Source of the DNA: Actinomycetota bacterium
Lineage (GTDB): Bacteria > Actinomycetota > Actinomycetes > S36-B12 > UBA5976
Direction: 5' to 3'
Length of the DNA: 26,771 nucleotides
Assembly: GCA_947486505.1 (NCBI GenBank)
Contig: CANKTT010000004.1
Coordinates: 1 to 26,771 of the forward strand
This document shows positions 16,813 through 24,716 of the stretch, piece by piece (within the stretch, counting starts at the first letter, position 1; every line of letters begins with the position of its first letter). The translations under genes were made by a program, and so were the position numbers. The notes below the pieces were generated by a model. It saw nothing but the letters and a program-made list of their open reading frames with translations, made no database searches and was not told the origin of the DNA.

Positions 16813-17898
16813 GTGGAAAAAGGCTTGAACGTAGTTCTTGCTGGCGGTGGCACTGCCGGCCACATCGAACCGGCACTCAACTTAGCCGATCATTTGAAAT
16901 CAATTGATACCAACATAAATATCACAGTTCTTGGTACGGCTCGTGGACTTGAAGTTGATTTAGTTCCTGCTCGTGGCTACCGACTTGAACTAATTCCGGC
17001 CGTACCGCTACCTAGAAAATTCAGTGGTGAGTTAGTAACCCTGCCTACTCGACTGCGTTCCGCCATTAAACAGACTAGAGACTTGCTTTCGGACTTGCAG
17101 GCTGATGTGGTTGTCGGTTTTGGTGGTTATGTTTCGATTCCGGCGTATCTGGCGGCTCGTGGTGAAGTGCCAATCGTGGTTCATGAAGCCAATGCGAGAG
17201 CAGGCCTAGCTAATCGAGTTGGATCCAGATTTGCCGATGCGGTTGCTGAAACGGTTCCAGGTAGCTTGCCGCGTGCTCAACTAATTGGAATTCCGTTGCG
17301 TAAGTCCATTGAAACTCTTGATCGCAAGGCACTGCGCAGTCCGGCCCGACAGAGATTTGGAATCAAGAATGACGCGATCTGTATTTTAGTATTTGGTGGC
17401 TCACAAGGTTCAGCAAAGTTAAATACAGTTATCGATGATTGCCTAAAGGCAAATGTGTTTGGCGACATCGTAATTTTGCATTCAGTTGGACTAAAGAACG
17501 AATTCCCACAGGCAGAAACCGAACACTATCGACCATTGCATTACATAGATCGCATGGATTTGGCATACGCAGCCGCAGATTTTGTAATTGGTCGAGCCGG
17601 AGCGATGACAGTCGCCGAACTCACTGCAGTTGGGTTACCTGCATGTTTTGTTCCGCTTCCAATTGGCAATGGCGAACAAAGCCTTAATGCAAAACCAATC
17701 GTCGAGGCGGGTGGGGCAATCATGATTTCAGATCTTGAATTTAACGCAGATTTCGTTCGTGACCAGATTTTGCCAATCGTTTCTAATTCAACAAAACTCA
17801 ACGAGATGTCGAAGGTTAGTTCTTCGCTTGGACACAAAGATTCTGCAGCAGACCTTGCTAAATTAGTTTTGTCCGTAGCAGGAAAGGCCAAATCTTGA
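16813..17898 (+). CDS. murG: UDP-GlcNAc:lipid I N-acetylglucosaminyltransferase MurG
   Basis: MurG adds GlcNAc to lipid I on the inner membrane face, producing lipid II. The 361 residues form two Rossmann domains (GT-B fold). The N-terminal glycine loop is G11-G-G-T-A-G-H17, and VVGFGGYVSIPAYLAA and VHEANARAGLAN follow. The C-domain has FGGSQGSAKLN, GRAGAMTVAEL and GEQSLNA for nucleotide-sugar binding. The frame is open from an ATG at 16771, but that would place ten or more residues inside ftsW that look like read-through. GTG 16813, one base after the ftsW stop, gives the normal family N-terminus. Confidence 0.95.
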   Translation: MEKGLNVVLAGGGTAGHIEPALNLADHLKSIDTNINITVLGTARGLEVDLVPARGYRLELIPAVPLPRKFSGELVTLPTRLRSAIKQTRDLLSDLQADVVVGFGGYVSIPAYLAARGEVPIVVHEANARAGLANRVGSRFADAVAETVPGSLPRAQLIGIPLRKSIETLDRKALRSPARQRFGIKNDAICILVFGGSQGSAKLNTVIDDCLKANVFGDIVILHSVGLKNEFPQAETEHYRPLHYIDRMDLAYAAADFVIGRAGAMTVAELTAVGLPACFVPLPIGNGEQSLNAKPIVEAGGAIMISDLEFNADFVRDQILPIVSNSTKLNEMSKVSSSLGHKDSAADLAKLVLSVAGKAKS

Positions 17899-19292
17899 GT
17901 TATCTGACTGGTCGAGTTCATGTTATTGGGATCGGCGGTGCTGGCATGAGTGGCATCGCGCGGGTTTTGTTGGCTCGAGGCATCGAAGTGTCAGGAAGTG
18001 ACGCAAAAGATTCTCGCCGTTTGCAAGCCCTAAAGCCTTTGGGTGGAAAAGTTTTCGTTGGGCATGATGCGGACAATCTGATAATTGCTGGAAGCCAACC
18101 GTCATGCGTAGTGATTTCAACCGCAATCGGTAAAGACAACCCAGAAGTTGTAACGGCACTCGAACTTGGTATTCCAGTGATTAGTAGGGCTGTAGCACTT
18201 GCGGAGTTGTTGCAAGGTTCAATTTCAGTTTCAGTAGCGGGAACTCATGGAAAAACTACGACCACATCCATGGTTACAGTGATTTTGCAGAACGCTGGCA
18301 AAGATCCCTCATTTGTCATCGGCTCAGAAATGAACGAGTCAGGCAGCAATGCACATCAAGGATCGGGTGAACTTTTTGTCGTCGAGGCAGATGAAAGTGA
18401 CGGAACATTCTTAGTTCTTCCAACAACGCTTGGAATCGTTACCAATGTGGAAGCAGATCACTTAAATTATTGGGGAAGTTATGAAGCAGTCGAGCAAGCA
18501 TTCGTTGACTTCATTGTTGGAACCATAGAACGTGACGGATCGGCAGTGGTGTGTGGCGATGACCTAGGTGCCAAAGCTGTTACTCAGCGAGCCCGTGAAC
18601 TTGGCGCAAAAGTTATCACCTACGGTCAAGGTGAAGAAAATGATGCAGTCCTAACGTTGCTACCTTCGGGATCTGTTGGATCCGAGTTCACCATCGCTTA
18701 TCAAGGGCAGACTCATGGACCAATTAAGTTGCTCGTACCTGGCGTACATAATGCGCTTAACGCAACTGCCGCATTTGTCGCAGCCTTAATCCAAGGATGC
18801 ACATCACAGCAAGGTGTTGATGGATTACAAAGCTTTACCGGAACCCATCGTCGATTTGAATTCCGTGGCGAAGTAGCAGGAGTTCGAGTTTTCGATGACT
18901 ACGCGCATCATCCAACTGAAATAGATGCCGTGTTACGTGCTGCTAGAACTGTTGTTGGCCAAGGCCGAGTGCTCGCCGCATTCCAGGCACATCACTATTA
19001 CCGCACCGCACTTTTTTCTAAAGAGTTTGGGCAGGCACTTGGACTTGCAGATTACGTCGTAGTACTTGAAGTCTTTGCCCCTGGTGAAGAACCAATTCCA
19101 GGTGCTTCCGGTAGCACCATGGCCAACAACGTGCCACTGCCACCTGGACAAGTTATGTTCGAGCCATCATGGTCAAATGTTCCAGCACACTTGGTCGAGT
19201 ATGCGCAGCCGGGAGACATGATTTTGACTTTAGGTGCAGGCGACATTGGCATGATGTGTCCAGAGATTCTCACGCTCTTGGAAGCAAAGTAA
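17895..19292 (+). CDS. murC: UDP-MurNAc:L-Ala ligase MurC
   Basis: MurC adds L-alanine to UDP-MurNAc, the first ligase step. The protein has 465 residues, starting with the dinucleotide-like loop VIGIGGAGMSGIARVLLARG. The ATP loop is AGTHGKTTTT (G116, K120), and EADESDGTFL and FDDYAHHPTEI follow. The start is TTG 17895, in a TTGA overlap with the murG stop. A ribosome site GGAAAGG at 17881-17887 supports this rare start codon. The stop shares one base with the ftsQ ATG (TAATG). Confidence 0.96.
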   Translation: MSYLTGRVHVIGIGGAGMSGIARVLLARGIEVSGSDAKDSRRLQALKPLGGKVFVGHDADNLIIAGSQPSCVVISTAIGKDNPEVVTALELGIPVISRAVALAELLQGSISVSVAGTHGKTTTTSMVTVILQNAGKDPSFVIGSEMNESGSNAHQGSGELFVVEADESDGTFLVLPTTLGIVTNVEADHLNYWGSYEAVEQAFVDFIVGTIERDGSAVVCGDDLGAKAVTQRARELGAKVITYGQGEENDAVLTLLPSGSVGSEFTIAYQGQTHGPIKLLVPGVHNALNATAAFVAALIQGCTSQQGVDGLQSFTGTHRRFEFRGEVAGVRVFDDYAHHPTEIDAVLRAARTVVGQGRVLAAFQAHHYYRTALFSKEFGQALGLADYVVVLEVFAPGEEPIPGASGSTMANNVPLPPGQVMFEPSWSNVPAHLVEYAQPGDMILTLGAGDIGMMCPEILTLLEAK

Positions 19293-19978
19293 TGTCACAG
19301 ACTGTTCGATCGGCTACTCCCAAGAAGACGCGTAAATCAAAGGGGCCATGGTTTGTATGGCTTGCAGCGGTCTTTTTCGCAGTTACTTGGTGGAGTTTGT
19401 ATCAGTCGAAATGGTTTATCGCCCAAGAGGTGACGATAACGGGAAACTCGAGACTTTCGGCTGAGCAGATTTCAGCCGCGGCAGCAGTTCCGATTGGAAA
19501 CTCGTTAATGTCAATTAACCCTGGAGCTATTTCCGAGCAACTTGCCGCTTTGCCAGAGATTAAAACCGCAATTGTGGAACGCGGCTGGCCGCATAAAATT
19601 TTAATCACCATCACTGAGCGAACTCCGATAGCAGTAGCAGCAACAGCTAGTGGCTATAACTTGATTGACTCGGATGGCATCAATGCTGGCGTAGTTCTAG
19701 CGCCGCCAGCGGGACTACTAGTTATCTCGGCTCAGCCCGATAGCCCAGCGATGACTAATGCGATTCAGGCACTAGCGGCAATTCCCACTGAATGGAAGAT
19801 CGCTGGTTTAAGTGCGCTAACGCAAGACAGCGTGGTAGCTACCCTAGCCAATGGGGTTGTCGTCACATTTGGATCTGGTGATCGCGCAGCCGACAAAGTA
19901 GAAGTGGCCCAAGCCCTCATAGAAAAGGGCTATGAGGTTATAAACGTGAGCGCACCGGACGCACCTACTGTCAAATAG
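19292..19978 (+). CDS. ftsQ: Cell division protein FtsQ (DivIB)
   Basis: FtsQ is a bitopic scaffold that joins the FtsL/FtsB-type proteins and controls FtsWI activation. The protein has 228 residues: a basic cytoplasmic tail, a transmembrane helix at about 20-37, and then a POTRA domain beginning FIAQEVTITGNSRLSAEQI, followed by the beta domain. The frame stays open upstream to 19169, but that extension reads murC out of frame and lacks family features. ATG 19292, overlapping the murC stop by one base, is the real start. The stop lies inside the first of three 14-bp tandem repeats. Confidence 0.92.
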   Translation: MSQTVRSATPKKTRKSKGPWFVWLAAVFFAVTWWSLYQSKWFIAQEVTITGNSRLSAEQISAAAAVPIGNSLMSINPGAISEQLAALPEIKTAIVERGWPHKILITITERTPIAVAATASGYNLIDSDGINAGVVLAPPAGLLVISAQPDSPAMTNAIQALAAIPTEWKIAGLSALTQDSVVATLANGVVVTFGSGDRAADKVEVAQALIEKGYEVINVSAPDAPTVK

Positions 19979-20011
19979 GCGCAGTCAAATTGGCGCAGTC
20001 AAATAGGCACC
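19970..20011 (+). repeat. Three tandem 14-bp repeats across the ftsQ stop
   Basis: The units are GTCAAATAGGCGCA (19970-19983), GTCAAATTGGCGCA (19984-19997) and GTCAAATAGGCACC (19998-20011). The second differs from the first at one base, and the third differs at the last two or three. The first copy holds the last two ftsQ codons and its TAG. Near identity suggests recent slippage expansion. Confidence 0.9.
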
Positions 20012-20132
20012 TCGCAACAAGAATCTCGTCACGGGCTAAGTTGTTCGACACGCCAGGCGTCAATCACAGTATTAATAGGTGTTTAGCCGTAACTTATACC
20101 TGCTCAAAGGTGACGAATCTTTAAGGCTCTAG

Positions 20133-20177
20133 ATGAGGTTTAGGGTTTGCCACTTCGACACCACCAAGCTTGTCTAG
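20133..20177 (+). CDS. Possible 14-residue upstream ORF before ftsZ
   Basis: ATG 20133 to TAG 20175-20177 encodes [18 protein letters not shown] at 20122-20125 lies a plausible distance upstream. The stop overlaps the ftsZ ribosome site (AGAAAGG at 20176-20182), so its translation could influence ftsZ initiation. Nothing shows that it is translated, and an ORF of this length occurs readily by chance. Confidence 0.25.
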   Translation: MRFRVCHFDTTKLV

Positions 20178-20182
20178 AAAGG
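20176..20182 (+). promoter_or_regulatory. Ribosome binding site that fixes the ftsZ start
   Basis: AGAAAGG is eight bases before ATG 20191. It selects this ATG over the upstream in-frame codon at 20170, which would give an extra MSRKANT. Confidence 0.8.
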
Positions 20183-20190
20183 CAAACACC

Positions 20191-21423
20191 ATGGCCGCTC
20201 CGCAGAACTATTTAGCAGTTATCAAAGTTGTTGGTATTGGCGGCGGTGGAGTTAATGCAATCAATCGCATGATCGAAGCTGGACTTAAAGGTGTTGAGTT
20301 TGTTGCTATAAATACTGACGCGCAAGCACTGTTAATGAGTGATGCAGACGTCAAATTAGACATTGGTCGAGATCTGACTCGTGGCCTTGGTGCTGGAGCT
20401 GACCCGGAAGTTGGTCGCCAAGCCGCCGAAGACCACCGCGAGGAAATCGAAGAAGTATTACGCGGCGCTGACATGGTTTTCGTAACCGCAGGTGAAGGTG
20501 GTGGAACTGGAACTGGTGGCGCTCCAATTGTTGCCAAGATTGCTCGCGACATGGGAGCCCTAACGATTGGTGTAGTTACTCGGCCATTTAGTTTCGAGGG
20601 CAAGCGCCGTTCCGCTCAAGCAGATGAAGGCGTTGATTCGCTACGTTCCCAAGTCGACACCTTAATTGTGATTCCAAATGACCGATTACTTGAACTTGCT
20701 GACAACGGCATCAGCGTGATCGATGCTTTCCGTCACGCTGACTCCGTCCTGCTTCAAGGTGTAAGTGGAATTACCGATCTGATTACGACTCCAGGATTAA
20801 TCAACCTCGATTACGCCGACGTAAGAAGCGTAATGAAAGATGCCGGTAGCGCTCTTATGGGAATTGGTTCTGCTCGCGGCGCTGACCGTGCGATCGAAGC
20901 AGCTCGTCAGGCAATTTCAAGTCCACTGCTTGAAGCCAGTATCGAAGGTGCGCGTGGGGTTTTGATGTCGATTGCCGGTGGCAGTGATCTAGGTTTGTTC
21001 GAAATCAATGAGGCCGCCCGCATGGTTCAAAGCGCAGTGCACCCAGATGCGAACATTATTTTCGGTGCCGTAATCGATGACACCCAAGGCGATCAAGTTA
21101 AAGTCACAGTTATCGCGGCTGGCTTTGACGGTGGCTCACCACCATCGAATCGCTCGACATCACCAATGTCCAAGAGAGTTCTAGACGAGACTCCGCTTGC
21201 CGCTGCAGTCGCAGTTGACTTAGCACGTGATGGGGAAACACCATCCATTCCACTTACTCCGGATTCCTTCTCTGATGGTGCATTTGGTTCAACTGCGATT
21301 GCGGACGAAGACGACAACTTCGATAACCTTTTTGGCGATACTCCAACGACTTCAAGTACCTCAGAAATTGATGCTGATGGTGAAGATGATGGCGATCTCG
21401 ACGTCCCTGACTTTCTTCGCTAG
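20191..21423 (+). CDS. ftsZ: Cell division GTPase FtsZ
   Basis: FtsZ is the tubulin homologue that forms the cytokinetic ring. The protein has 410 residues. The GTP-binding N-domain includes [15 protein letters not shown] and the tubulin signature G103-G-G-T-G-T-G109. The T7 region [11 protein letters not shown] contributes the residues that trigger GTP hydrolysis across the subunit interface. After residue 310 comes an acidic, low-complexity linker. The conserved C-terminal peptide ends DLDVPDFLR (402-410), which in actinobacteria binds SepF and FtsW. The start is ATG 20191, with a good ribosome site. Confidence 0.98.
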   Translation: MAAPQNYLAVIKVVGIGGGGVNAINRMIEAGLKGVEFVAINTDAQALLMSDADVKLDIGRDLTRGLGAGADPEVGRQAAEDHREEIEEVLRGADMVFVTAGEGGGTGTGGAPIVAKIARDMGALTIGVVTRPFSFEGKRRSAQADEGVDSLRSQVDTLIVIPNDRLLELADNGISVIDAFRHADSVLLQGVSGITDLITTPGLINLDYADVRSVMKDAGSALMGIGSARGADRAIEAARQAISSPLLEASIEGARGVLMSIAGGSDLGLFEINEAARMVQSAVHPDANIIFGAVIDDTQGDQVKVTVIAAGFDGGSPPSNRSTSPMSKRVLDETPLAAAVAVDLARDGETPSIPLTPDSFSDGAFGSTAIADEDDNFDNLFGDTPTTSSTSEIDADGEDDGDLDVPDFLR

Positions 21424-21441
21424 AAACTGACTGCTTAGTCG

Positions 21442-22161
21442 ATGAGCGCGCAGTACTTTGGCCGCGTTTCAATTGACGGCATTCATGCAGTTGCGATAAA
21501 CCGAGCTGGTGGGACCAGTCAGTCACCGTTTGATTCTTTAAATCTTGCTTCTTACGTCGGTGACGATCCGGAGCACGTAGCTGCAAATCTTGAGATCGTT
21601 CAAAAAATGGTCTTTGCGAAAGGCATCTCCGTCATGAATGCCGAACACGGCAACACAGTTCATGTTGTAACTGAGACGGGAATCGCATCACCAGGCGACG
21701 GACTTGTGACTAAGCAAACAGACCTAGCCTTGGTTTCCTTGGCCGCAGACTGTGTTCCGTTTGGATTGATTGATCCGGTTAATCGAGTCATCGCGGTAGG
21801 TCATGCCGGCTGGCGCGGAGTATTGGCAAATGTTATGCAATCACTTTTAGATGAATTCGTATCCGTCGGTGCCGAACTCAATCGCACCCAGGCAGTTATT
21901 GGTCCAGCAATTTGTGCCAGATGTTACGAAGTTCCCACAGAAAGAGTGGAGCAATTTCGAGAAATACTTCCAGCGGCTATTTCTTCCGCTAGAAATCTGG
22001 ACTTAACTTTAGGAGTCATCTCAGTTATTGCTGAACAAGTTGCACAAGTTCATGAACTTACTGGGTGCACACGTGAGGATTCCGAACTGTTTTCATATCG
22101 ACGCGCAGCAGGGGAGCCAACTGGTCGCGGTGGATTAGTACTTGCAATGAGTAATTCTTAG
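21442..22161 (+). CDS. pgeF: Peptidoglycan editing factor PgeF (YfiH/DUF152)
   Basis: This is a multicopper-polyphenol-oxidase-fold protein. In E. coli its relative YfiH removes mis-incorporated serine from UDP-MurNAc-peptides, and purine nucleoside activities are reported for other members. The protein has 239 residues and the expected metal site: H69 in AEHG, C104 in AADCVP and H121 in GHAGWRG, plus GPAICARCYEV. It keeps the actinobacterial position directly after ftsZ. The ATG has no good ribosome site, and 18 bases separate it from the ftsZ stop. Confidence 0.93.
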   Translation: MSAQYFGRVSIDGIHAVAINRAGGTSQSPFDSLNLASYVGDDPEHVAANLEIVQKMVFAKGISVMNAEHGNTVHVVTETGIASPGDGLVTKQTDLALVSLAADCVPFGLIDPVNRVIAVGHAGWRGVLANVMQSLLDEFVSVGAELNRTQAVIGPAICARCYEVPTERVEQFREILPAAISSARNLDLTLGVISVIAEQVAQVHELTGCTREDSELFSYRRAAGEPTGRGGLVLAMSNS

Positions 22162-22186
22162 TTCTACAACTCATAGAGTGGTGACC

Positions 22187-22885
22187 ATGGAACGAAAGCT
22201 GGAACTGCAAACCAACTTGCAGGAAGTAGAGCTAGACATATCTAATGCCTGCTTTGCCGCCAATCGAAACCGATCCGACGTAACCTTGATTGCTGTAACA
22301 AAAACTTGGCCAGCCAGCGACGTTGACTTACTTGCCGGAATGGGCATCACAGATGTTGGCGAAAATCGGGATCAAGAAGCTAAGCCAAAGCACGAGGAAG
22401 TCCTCGCCAAGAATTTAACTTGGCATGCGATCGGCCAATTGCAAACTAACAAAGCAAAAAGTGTCGCTGCCTGGGCGGATGTGGTTCACAGCGTAGATCG
22501 AACAGATTTGGTCAACGCGTTAACTAAAGCGGTTTTCGGTCGAGAAACACCCCTTAATGTATTGATTCAGGCCAACCTTGATCCCAATCCGACCGAAAAT
22601 CGTGGCGGCGCTTTACCAAATGAATTGATGAAACTTGCCGAACTGATTTCACAAAGTGACGGGCTGCACTTGCAAGGAATAATGGGAGTCGCACCACTTG
22701 CCGGAGATGACGAGTTAGCGTTTTCCAAACTGCAAGGGTTTGCAAGCGAGATTCAAAACTCTTTTCCCGAGGCTAATTGGATCTCGGCAGGAATGAGTGG
22801 CGACTTTGCAACTGCCTTGAAATATGGTGCGACACACCTTCGAATTGGCTCATCTATCCTGGGAAATCGTGGTTTTCAGGGGTAA
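22187..22885 (+). CDS. yggS: Pyridoxal-phosphate homeostasis protein (YggS/PLPBP)
   Basis: This PLP-binding TIM-barrel protein has no known catalytic activity and maintains vitamin B6 and amino-acid balance. From ATG 22187 it has 232 residues; GTG codons at 22178 and 22181 are in-frame alternatives. The PLP lysine is K39 in LIAVTKT. GENRDQEAKPK, WHAIGQLQTNKAK and the phosphate-binding end MSGDFATALKYGATHLRIGSSILG follow. In the GENRxQE motif the variable residue is Asp. The stop is embedded in an 11-bp inverted repeat that leads into the sepF ribosome site. Confidence 0.94.
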   Translation: MERKLELQTNLQEVELDISNACFAANRNRSDVTLIAVTKTWPASDVDLLAGMGITDVGENRDQEAKPKHEEVLAKNLTWHAIGQLQTNKAKSVAAWADVVHSVDRTDLVNALTKAVFGRETPLNVLIQANLDPNPTENRGGALPNELMKLAELISQSDGLHLQGIMGVAPLAGDDELAFSKLQGFASEIQNSFPEANWISAGMSGDFATALKYGATHLRIGSSILGNRGFQG

Positions 22886-22905
22886 GTTCGTATTACTTAC
22901 CCCTG
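22877..22905 (+). promoter_or_regulatory. Hairpin over the yggS stop, next to the sepF ribosome site
   Basis: CAGGGGTAAGT (22877-22887) and ACTTACCCCTG (22895-22905) pair perfectly over 11 bases around loop TCGTATT. The sepF site AAGGAG begins two bases later. No T-tract follows. It may modulate sepF translation or protect the 3' end of a processed mRNA. Confidence 0.7.
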
Positions 22906-22906
22906 C

Positions 22907-22912
22907 AAGGAG
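22907..22912 (+). promoter_or_regulatory. Ribosome binding site that fixes the sepF start
   Basis: AAGGAG is eight bases before ATG 22921 and selects it over a long upstream extension of the frame that runs through yggS. Confidence 0.85.
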
Positions 22913-22920
22913 CAAAATAC

Positions 22921-23418
22921 ATGGCTAACGCGATGCGAAAAATGGCTGAATACCTTGGTCTTGTCGATGGCGGCGAATACAACGATGAATTTGGTACCTA
23001 TGGTGAAGTTGAGACCAACGATTACCAAGAGCAGGCACCGTTACGTCCAGTAAGCACAGCACCTTCTTACAATCACGTCAGTGATTCCAACGCGACTTCA
23101 TATGCTGCTCCAGTTCGCACCGCAGCACCGCTAGCCGACGTTTACCGAATTACAACTTTGCACCCAATCACTTACAACGATGCCCGTCGTATTGGTGAAG
23201 AATTCCGTACCGGCACACCGGTCATCATGAACTTAAGTGACATGGACGAAGCAGATGCCCGTCGGATCGTAGATTTCTCGGCAGGTCTTGCATTCGGGTT
23301 ACATGGCAGCATCGAAAAGGTTACAAAAGGCGTATTCCTTTTGTCTCCAGCAAATGTTGACATTGGTGCTGCGGCTCGCGCGCAACTGCGCGAAGACCCG
23401 TTTTTTAACCAGAGCTAA
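22921..23418 (+). CDS. sepF: Cell division protein SepF, FtsZ membrane anchor
   Basis: The protein has 165 residues. A short amphipathic N-terminal helix (MANAMRKMAEYLGLV) should bind the membrane. An acidic, flexible linker covers about 17-75, and the globular SepF domain follows from TTLHPITYNDARRIGEEFRTGTPVIMNLSDMD to LSPANVDI. In actinobacteria, which lack FtsA, SepF is the essential tether for FtsZ through its C-terminal peptide. Its position four genes after ftsZ is conserved. The frame stays open back into yggS, but the ribosome site at 22907-22912 marks the real ATG. Confidence 0.96.
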   Translation: MANAMRKMAEYLGLVDGGEYNDEFGTYGEVETNDYQEQAPLRPVSTAPSYNHVSDSNATSYAAPVRTAAPLADVYRITTLHPITYNDARRIGEEFRTGTPVIMNLSDMDEADARRIVDFSAGLAFGLHGSIEKVTKGVFLLSPANVDIGAAARAQLREDPFFNQS

Positions 23419-23429
23419 TTAGCAATAAC

Positions 23430-23714
23430 GTGTCTTCTATCGCTTCATTGATCTCGTCACTTTTAAATCTTTATGTTTTGATTTTGATCGCTAGGTTAGT
23501 GTTGGAATATGTCGCAATTTTTGCCAGGGACTGGCGTCCAAAAGGTCCGCTCCTGCTGCTCTCCGAAACGGTTTTCACACTAACTGATCCACCGCTTAAG
23601 GCAATCCGAAAAGTAGTGCCGAACCTTCGCATTGGAAGCGTTTCGCTAGATCTTTCTTTCATTATTTTGCTATTCGCAATTTCAATCACGCGCGGACTTC
23701 TGGCATCAGTTTAG
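23430..23714 (+). CDS. yggT: YggT family membrane protein
   Basis: The protein has 94 residues and two hydrophobic helices (about 5-27 and 72-91). The family segment VFTLTDPPLKAIRKVVPNLRIGSVSLDLSFIILLFAI lies between and over the second helix. It is of unknown biochemical function, conserved between sepF and divIVA in actinobacteria, and thought to act in division or membrane homeostasis. The start is GTG 23430, 11 bases after the sepF stop, with no convincing ribosome site. Confidence 0.88.
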   Translation: MSSIASLISSLLNLYVLILIARLVLEYVAIFARDWRPKGPLLLLSETVFTLTDPPLKAIRKVVPNLRIGSVSLDLSFIILLFAISITRGLLASV

Positions 23715-23751
23715 GACGAATTAAGTCGATTCCAAGGCCCTAAAGGTATGC

Positions 23752-23808
23752 TGAAAACTCAAGAAACAATGGATTGAGTTTCACTTTCTGGGGGTTTATC
23801 TCTAATCT
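23752..23808 (+). promoter_or_regulatory. Candidate divIVA promoter with an inverted repeat
   Basis: TGAAAACTCAA (23752-23762) pairs with TTGAGTTTCA (23774-23783) over ten bases with one bulged A. TAATCT at 23803-23808, identical to the mraZ -10, follows TTTCAC (23779-23784) at 18 bases. The repeat overlaps this weak -35, so it could be an operator, or the fold of the yggT 3' end. Confidence 0.35.
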
Positions 23809-23873
23809 AGAGGACACGGGGTTAGTGATGTATCAAGAACCTCGGCAATTATTAAAGACGGAAGGTATTCACT

Positions 23874-24668
23874 ATGGCTCTGACGCCTGAAGATGTGCGA
23901 AATAAGCAGTTCACCACAGTTCGATTCAAAGAAGGCTACGACCTAGATGAGGTCGATAACTTCCTTGACGAAATCGAAGTGTCATTGTCAGCGGTAACTC
24001 GCGAAGTAGAAGATCTGCGCGCAACAACTAAAGGTGAAGTACCAGATTCGATTCGCGATGAGATTCGTGCGCTTGGTGATGAGAATGTTCGCTTAAAGAG
24101 CGAATTGGAACAATCCGCAAAAGCACTCGAAGATGCTCATACCCGCGCGAATGTCTCAGATGACGTTGTAGCTAGTGACGAAGCGTTACGCACTGCACAA
24201 GATCGAGTTAGCGAACTCGACGCACAACTTTCGGTAGCAAATGAGGAACTTACTAACAGCCTTGCTGAAATAGCAGAACTTAGAGATCAACTTGCTGCAT
24301 CACAGTTAGAAGCAACCGCACCAGCCGCAGCGGTATCTCCAGCGGATCAACGCGTGGCATCAGTTCGTATTCTTGAATTGGCCCAGCGTACTGCAGATGA
24401 AGCAGTTGCATCTGCTCGAATTGAATCTGAGCAGCTTATTAGCGTTGCAAAGTCGACATCTGAAGAACTTGTATCTGAAGCAAAAGCCAGCGTTGCAAAC
24501 ATAACTCGCGAATTTGAAACCCAACGAGTTTCGATGGAACGCAGAGTTGAAGAATTACGGGCGTATGAACGCGAATACCGTGGCCGTCTCCGTAGTTACC
24601 TAGAGGGACAGCTACGAGAACTTGAATCCAAGATTATGAATGGTGACCGCGAAGTTACTGAAGATTAA
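23874..24668 (+). CDS. divIVA: Polar growth protein DivIVA (Wag31)
   Basis: DivIVA is a coiled-coil scaffold that recognises curved membrane at poles and septa and recruits the cell-wall elongation machinery. It has 264 residues. The N-terminal membrane-binding domain is MALTPEDVRNKQFTTVRFKEGYDLDEVDNFLDEIE (1-35). Two long coiled-coil stretches follow (about 30-140 and 165-260), separated by an Ala/Pro-rich hinge, AAVSPADQ. The ATG has a good ribosome site, GGAAGG at 23860-23865. The 159-base gap upstream suggests a separate promoter, and a strong terminator lies six bases after the stop. Confidence 0.96.
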   Translation: MALTPEDVRNKQFTTVRFKEGYDLDEVDNFLDEIEVSLSAVTREVEDLRATTKGEVPDSIRDEIRALGDENVRLKSELEQSAKALEDAHTRANVSDDVVASDEALRTAQDRVSELDAQLSVANEELTNSLAEIAELRDQLAASQLEATAPAAAVSPADQRVASVRILELAQRTADEAVASARIESEQLISVAKSTSEELVSEAKASVANITREFETQRVSMERRVEELRAYEREYRGRLRSYLEGQLRELESKIMNGDREVTED

Positions 24669-24673
24669 TAATT

Positions 24674-24713
24674 AAAAAAAGGAGGCCTGGGATTATCCCA
24701 GGCCTCCTTTTTT
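24674..24713. terminator. Bidirectional intrinsic terminator between divIVA and ileS
   Basis: A perfect 11-bp GC-rich stem, GGAGGCCTGGG (24681-24691) and CCCAGGCCTCC (24697-24707) with loop ATTAT, is flanked by seven A's on the left and six T's on the right. It works on both strands: after divIVA on + and after ileS on -. It begins six bases past the divIVA stop and ends three bases before the ileS stop codon. Confidence 0.97.
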
Positions 24714-24716
24714 GGT

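Larger units (their letters stand above)
19979..20190 (+). promoter_or_regulatory. ftsQ-ftsZ intergenic control region
   Basis: At 212 bases this is the largest break inside the cluster after mraZ. It is the normal site of ftsZ-specific promoters in actinobacteria. It contains the end of the 14-bp repeats, a small palindrome ACGCC-A-GGCGT at 20050-20060, AT-rich candidate -10 elements (TAACTT or TTATAC around 20090-20099) without a convincing -35, and a 14-codon ORF at 20133-20177. I infer a promoter but cannot place it firmly. Confidence 0.4.

Noticed and set aside
19169..19291. A 41-residue N-terminal extension of FtsQ
   Set aside because: It reads murC out of frame and its composition is unlike any FtsQ tail. 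ATG 19292 overlaps the murC stop in the usual way.
22777..22920. A 48-residue N-terminal extension of SepF
   Set aside because: It reads through yggS out of frame. AAGGAG and the amphipathic helix place the start at 22921.
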